A stretch of 63,945 bases of DNA from an uncultured Opitutaceae bacterium (GTDB lineage: Bacteria > Verrucomicrobiota > Verrucomicrobiia > Opitutales > Opitutaceae), in contig CAIXHE010000006.1 of the NCBI GenBank assembly GCA_903919205.1, forward strand, positions 1 to 63,945. Direction: 5' to 3'. The position numbers were made by a program, and so were the translations under genes. Positions 60,304 through 63,945 of the stretch are shown here, in pieces (the first letter of the stretch is position 1; every line of letters begins with the position of its first letter). The notes beneath the pieces were generated by a model. The model made no database searches. It saw nothing but the letters and a program-made list of their open reading frames with translations, and was not told the origin of the DNA.

Positions 60304-61968
60304 ATGCTCCAGTCCCTCAGCATCCGCAACCTCGCGCTCCTCGACCAGGTCTCGGTGGACTTCGAGCCCGGGTTCACGGCCGTGACGGGCGAAACCGGGG
60401 CGGGCAAGAGCGTGCTGATCGGCGCGCTCTCGCTCCTCGCGGGCGAGCGCGCCGACAAGACGCTGATCCGCCAGGGCGCGGCGGCGTGCGAGGTCGAGGC
60501 CTCGCTCTACTTCAGCGACGCCAAGGCCATCGACGCGGAGCTCGCCTCGCTCGACCTGCCCCCCTGCGAGGACGGGCTGCTGGTCCTGAAGCGCAGCCTC
60601 CCCAGGGACCGCGCCCCCAAGATCACGGTCAACGGCGGCCTGGCGACCCTCTCCGCCCTCCAGCGCCTCGGCGAGCGCTGGATCGACTTCCATGGTCCCA
60701 GCGAGCCGAGGAGGCTCCTGCGCGAGGGCTGCCAGCTCGAGCTGCTCGACCTCTACGCCCGGGCGGGGCCCTCCCTCGACGCCTACCGCGCGCCCTACGG
60801 GCAGTGGTGCGCTCTCAAGGCCGAGCGCGAGCGGCTGGCCGGCGAGGCCCAGATGTCGCCGGACGAGCTGGCTTTCCTGGAGTCCCAGCTCGCGAAGCTC
60901 GACCGGCTGGACCTCTCCGAGGAGGCCATCGCTGCGCTCGAGCGCGACTTCCAGCGGATGAGCCGCGCCCAGGAGATCGCCGAACTCGCCTCGGGCCTGG
61001 AGGCGGGGCTCTCGGGCGAGGACGGAGCCCTCTCGCGCCTGGCGCTGCTCCTGCGCGAGGCGCGCCGACTGGAGTCGGTCGACCCGACGAGCCGGGAGTT
61101 GGCGGAGCGGCTGGCCGCGGCGGCGGCCGAGCTCGGGGAGCTCGCCTCGGAATTCGGCTCGCTGGGCCGCGAACTGCAGGGCGACCCCGAGGGTCTCGGT
61201 CCCCTGGAGGAGCGCATGAACGCCTGGCTCGAGGCGCGCAGGCGCCACGGTCCCGACGTCCGGTCGGTGGCCGCGGCCCGCGAGGCGATGCGCCTTCGGA
61301 TCGCCTCGCACGGCGATCTGGAGGGATCCCTCGCCAGGCTGGACGCCCAGATCGAGGTTGCCGCGCGCGACGCCCGCAAGGCGGCGGCGGCGCTGCGAGC
61401 GGTGCGCGAGAAGGCGGCCCGCACCTTGGGCCGCGCGGCGGCGCAGCGGATCTCCGAGCTCGGCTTCGCGAAGAGCGACTTCCGGATCGAGGTGACGGAC
61501 GGCCCGGGGCTCGGTCCCAACGGCGACTCGGCCTGCGAGTTCCTGTTCTCGGCGAACGTCGGGGAGCCGGCGCTGCCGCTCGGTCGGATCGCGTCCAGCG
61601 GGGAGCTCGCCCGCGTGATGCTTGCCCTCAAGTCGGTCCTGGCGGACCTGGACTCGGTGCCCGTCCTTGTCTTCGACGAGGTCGACGCGAACGTGGGCGG
61701 CGAGATCGGCGGCGTGGTGGGCGAGCGCATGGCCGAGATCGCCCGGCGCCACCAGGTGCTCTGCGTCACGCACCTGCCCCAGGTGGCCGCGCGGGCGACC
61801 GGGCACTTTGTGGTTGAGAAGGACCAGTCGGGAGAGCGCGCCGTCGTGCGCATCGCGCCGATCCACGCCGACCGCAAGGCGCGCGTGGCCGAGCTCGCGC
61901 GGATGCTCGGCGACCGAAACGCCAAGAGTGCGATCGCCCATGCCGAGAAGCTGCTTCGGGCGGGTTAG
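60304..61968 (+). CDS. recN: DNA repair protein RecN
   Basis: A 554-residue SMC-like ATPase that acts early in double-strand break repair. The N-terminal Walker A is TGETGAGKSVLIGAL (28-42). A long coiled-coil middle (about 150-360, rich in Ala/Glu/Arg/Leu) is followed by the C-terminal ATPase half with SSGELARVMLALK, VLVFDEVDANVGG (Walker B), CVTHLPQVAARA. The length equals that of E. coli RecN. The Q-loop region reads WIDFHGPSEPRRLL where Gly-Gln-His-(Asp/Glu)-His is usual (HGQHEHQ); here it is HGPSEPR, a visible departure. It lies between manC and the 5-oxoprolinase genes. Confidence 0.95.
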   Translation: MLQSLSIRNLALLDQVSVDFEPGFTAVTGETGAGKSVLIGALSLLAGERADKTLIRQGAAACEVEASLYFSDAKAIDAELASLDLPPCEDGLLVLKRSLPRDRAPKITVNGGLATLSALQRLGERWIDFHGPSEPRRLLREGCQLELLDLYARAGPSLDAYRAPYGQWCALKAERERLAGEAQMSPDELAFLESQLAKLDRLDLSEEAIAALERDFQRMSRAQEIAELASGLEAGLSGEDGALSRLALLLREARRLESVDPTSRELAERLAAAAAELGELASEFGSLGRELQGDPEGLGPLEERMNAWLEARRRHGPDVRSVAAAREAMRLRIASHGDLEGSLARLDAQIEVAARDARKAAAALRAVREKAARTLGRAAAQRISELGFAKSDFRIEVTDGPGLGPNGDSACEFLFSANVGEPALPLGRIASSGELARVMLALKSVLADLDSVPVLVFDEVDANVGGEIGGVVGERMAEIARRHQVLCVTHLPQVAARATGHFVVEKDQSGERAVVRIAPIHADRKARVAELARMLGDRNAKSAIAHAEKLLRAG

Positions 61969-61977
61969 GCCGGCCCA

Positions 61978-62664
61978 ATGAAGCTCGAGCCCCTAGGAGA
62001 TTCGGCGGTGGTGGCCACCCTGGGGGAAGACACCAGCCCCGAGACCCTCGCCTCGGTGCTTCGGCTGGCCGATGCCGTGGCGGCGGCGGGCTCGCCGGCG
62101 ATCACGGACCTCGTGCCCTCCTTCGGGACCCTGACGGCCTTCTACGACCGGCCGCGCGTGGGGGAGAACGCCGCGGAGGCCTATGCCGCGGTCTGCCGCC
62201 TCCTCGAGGCCTGCGCCGGGCGAGGGGCCGTCGGCCCGCCCCGCGCCTCGAGGTCCGTGGAGGTGCCGGTCTGCTACGGGGGCGCCTGCGGTCCCGATCT
62301 CGAGGCGCTCTCGACCCTCCTCGGGCGCACCCCCGCCGAGGTGGTGGGACTCCACTCGAGCATCGAGTACCTCGTTCACGCCGTCGGCTTCACCCCTGGC
62401 TTCCCGTACCTGGGCGGCCTTCCCGAGGCGCTGCGGGCTCCCCGCCGGTCGACCCCGCGCGTGCAGGTTCCCGCGGGCTCGGTCGGCATCGGCGGCTCGC
62501 AGACGGGCATCTATCCGGTGGCCTCGCCCGGCGGATGGCACCTGATCGGGCGCACGCCCCTGCGGCTCTTCAGCCCGGCCGGCCAGCCGGCCGCGCTGCT
62601 TCGCCCGGGGGACCGGGTGTGGTTCACGCCCATGACGCAGGAGCAATTCGAGTCATGGAGGTGA
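61978..62664 (+). CDS. pxpB: 5-oxoprolinase subunit PxpB (KipI family)
   Basis: A 228-residue protein of the KipI/PxpB family. MKLEPLGDSAVVATLGED opens it; RSVEVPVCYGG, IEYLVHAVGFTPGFPYLGGLPEAL (in part), RVQVPAGSVGIGGSQTGIYPVASPGGW and LRPGDRVWFTPMT follow, all diagnostic. With PxpA and PxpC it forms the ATP-dependent 5-oxoprolinase that opens pyroglutamate to glutamate. The stop overlaps the start of pxpC by ten bases, so the subunits are probably made in step. Confidence 0.95.
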   Translation: MKLEPLGDSAVVATLGEDTSPETLASVLRLADAVAAAGSPAITDLVPSFGTLTAFYDRPRVGENAAEAYAAVCRLLEACAGRGAVGPPRASRSVEVPVCYGGACGPDLEALSTLLGRTPAEVVGLHSSIEYLVHAVGFTPGFPYLGGLPEALRAPRRSTPRVQVPAGSVGIGGSQTGIYPVASPGGWHLIGRTPLRLFSPAGQPAALLRPGDRVWFTPMTQEQFESWR

Positions 62665-63584
62665 AGGTCCTACGGGCGGGCCAGCTGACGACGGTCCAGG
62701 ACCTGGGCCGCCGCGGCCACCGGGGAGAGGGGGTCGCCTCGGGCGGGGCCATGGACCCGTTCTCGCTGCGCCTTGCGAACCTGCTCGTGGGCAACGCCGA
62801 GCACGCTCCCGCGCTCGAGATCACGCTCACGGCCCCGGAGCTCGAGTTCTCGGAAGGGGCCTGGGTGGCGCTCTGCGGCGCCCGTTTCTCGGACCTGCCC
62901 GGGGGCAAGCCGGCCTGGGTCGAGCCCGGACAGCGCCTGGTGCTGGGAAAGCGGCTCGACGGCTGCCGGGCGTACCTGGCGATCGCGGGCGGGCTCGATG
63001 TCGAGCCCGTGCTCGGGGGCAGGGGCACGCATCTGGGGGCCGGATTCGGCGGGTTCGCGGGGCGGGCTCTCAGGGAGGGCGACGTTCTTCGCGCGGTGAA
63101 GTCCGAGTGGCTGCTCACGGGGCACTGGAGCGTGGACGAGCGGATGCTGCCGCGCTACGGACGAGAGCCGGTCGTGCGCGCGCTCTCGGGCGCCCATGCA
63201 CTGGAGTTCGCGGACGCCTTGTACACCGGCAGCTTCCGCGTGAGCGCCCAGTCCGATCGGATGGGCCTGCGCCTCGAGGGCGGCGTGCTCGAGCGGTCGA
63301 CGTCCAGGGAGCTCCTCTCGAGCGCCGTCTCTCCGGGCACGGTCCAGGTTCCCCCCGACGGCCGCCCGATCGTCCTCATGGCCGACGCCCAGACGCTGGG
63401 CGGCTACCCGAGGGTCGCCCACGTCGCCTCGGTCGACCTGCCGCTCCTCGCGCAGCTGGCGCCGGGCGACTCGGTGCGCTTCGCGCGCGTCACGCTCGCC
63501 GAGGCCCATGCGCTTGCGCACGCCCAGGAGCACCGATTCGCCCTCCTTCGCCAGGGACTGGCCGCCAAGATCCTTCGCGCATGA
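62655..63584 (+). CDS. pxpC: 5-oxoprolinase subunit PxpC (KipA family)
   Basis: A 309-residue biotin-dependent-carboxylase-like protein (AHS2 domain). VLRAGQLTTVQDLGRRGHR starts it; SGGAMDPFSLRLANLLVGN, ALEITLTAPELEF, YLAIAGGLDVEPVLGGRGTHLGAGFGG (in part), SDRMGLRLEG and GTVQVPPDGRPIVLMADAQTLGGYPR (in part) are characteristic. It partners PxpB and PxpA in 5-oxoproline hydrolysis. ATG at 62655 overlaps pxpB by ten bases; the stop overlaps pxpA (ATGA). Confidence 0.95.
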   Translation: MEVKVLRAGQLTTVQDLGRRGHRGEGVASGGAMDPFSLRLANLLVGNAEHAPALEITLTAPELEFSEGAWVALCGARFSDLPGGKPAWVEPGQRLVLGKRLDGCRAYLAIAGGLDVEPVLGGRGTHLGAGFGGFAGRALREGDVLRAVKSEWLLTGHWSVDERMLPRYGREPVVRALSGAHALEFADALYTGSFRVSAQSDRMGLRLEGGVLERSTSRELLSSAVSPGTVQVPPDGRPIVLMADAQTLGGYPRVAHVASVDLPLLAQLAPGDSVRFARVTLAEAHALAHAQEHRFALLRQGLAAKILRA

Positions 63585-63945
63585 GCGGGTCGCGCAGCCT
63601 CGACCTGAATGCGGACGTGGGGGAGGGCGCCGGCTCGGACGCCGAGCTGGTCCCGCTCGTCAGCTCGGTGAACATCGCCTGCGGTGCGCACGCCGGAGAT
63701 GACGCCACGATGCGGGAGACGGTGGCGCTCGCCATGCGCCACGGAGTGGCGCTCGGCGCCCACCCGGGCTTCGCGGACAGGGAGCATTTCGGCCGGCGCG
63801 AGCTTCCGCTCGCCCCGGGAGAGGCGGCCACGCTCGTCCTCGGGCAGGTGGCGGCGCTCAAGGGCGTCGTTCAGACGGCGGGAGGGCGCCTCTCGCACGT
63901 GAAGCTTCACGGTGCCCTGTACAACATGGCCGCCCGCGACCTCCG
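63581..63945 (+). CDS. pxpA: 5-oxoprolinase subunit PxpA (LamB/YcsF family), 5' part
   Basis: The gene runs off the right edge; 121 residues are visible. Family motifs: SLDLNADVGEG, VSSVNIACGAHAGDD, MRHGVALGAHPGFADREHFGRR and SHVKLHGALYN. In nearly all LamB/YcsF proteins the last motif reads HVKPHGALYN; here Leu replaces Pro between Lys and His, read from a CTT codon. PxpA is the hydrolase subunit working with PxpBC. The gene order B-C-A differs from the A-first layouts seen in some genomes. Confidence 0.93.
   Translation, partial: MSGSRSLDLNADVGEGAGSDAELVPLVSSVNIACGAHAGDDATMRETVALAMRHGVALGAHPGFADREHFGRRELPLAPGEAATLVLGQVAALKGVVQTAGGRLSHVKLHGALYNMAARDL

Overview
The window is a very GC-rich, densely coded bacterial chromosome segment. 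It carries no insertion sequence, prophage, CRISPR array, rRNA or tRNA that I can see, and no gene-free stretch reaches 300 bases. The content fits a Gram-negative member of the PVC superphylum, most likely Verrucomicrobiota and perhaps Opitutaceae. It has Kdo transferase and an LptF/LptG-type permease (LPS outer membrane), MurJ (peptidoglycan), a DUF1592/DUF1552 pair typical of Planctomycetes and Verrucomicrobia, and several long proteins that I recognise only as PVC-style hypotheticals. Taxon is inferred from gene content only.

Layout. 1-5414 (minus): the start of a tricorn protease, an HtpG chaperone close to TRAP1, a tiny membrane protein, a large membrane-anchored protein with three internal repeats, and a lone cyclic-nucleotide-binding domain. 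5527-6039: VOC-fold protein. 6036-11695 (minus): a complete branched-chain amino acid type ABC importer (two tandem substrate-binding proteins, then livH, livM, livG, livF). 11828-18287: LPS export permease, SDR, 2OG-Fe(II) oxygenase, GT-C/TPR membrane protein, MFS exporter, NTF2-like secreted protein. 18422-20080: a conserved-looking protein of unknown function with an Arg/Asp/Gly-rich N-terminus.

20037-25047 (minus) is a tightly overlapped operon, pyrR-pyrB-pyrC-CPBP protease-thiL-tsaE, with a possible alternative-hairpin leader. 25131-30417 (minus): secreted esterase and the DUF1552/DUF1592 pair. 30531-38502 (minus): HIT-phoH-pgpH-ybeY-DUF502-RecO-like-nuclease/helicase. This resembles the Firmicutes phoH-yqfF-ybeY-...-recO order but ends in a PD-(D/E)XK nuclease fused to an Fe-S XPD/DinG-type helicase, the most interesting candidate system here. 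38590-46463: ketoacyl synthase, M16 peptidase, secreted six-hairpin glycosidase-like protein, phytanoyl-CoA dioxygenase-like protein.

46717-63945: Kdo transferase; the gap-pgk-tpiA glycolytic operon; prenyl synthase; FmdB zinc ribbon; MurJ; nitroreductase; MDR oxidoreductase; ABC exporter; mannose-1-phosphate guanylyltransferase; recN; and the 5-oxoprolinase genes pxpB-pxpC-pxpA, the last cut by the window end.

Two general traits stand out. Genes inside operons overlap as ATGA, GTGA, TGATG or TAGTG junctions. Many first genes lack a Shine-Dalgarno sequence and instead have a C-rich stretch directly before the start codon.
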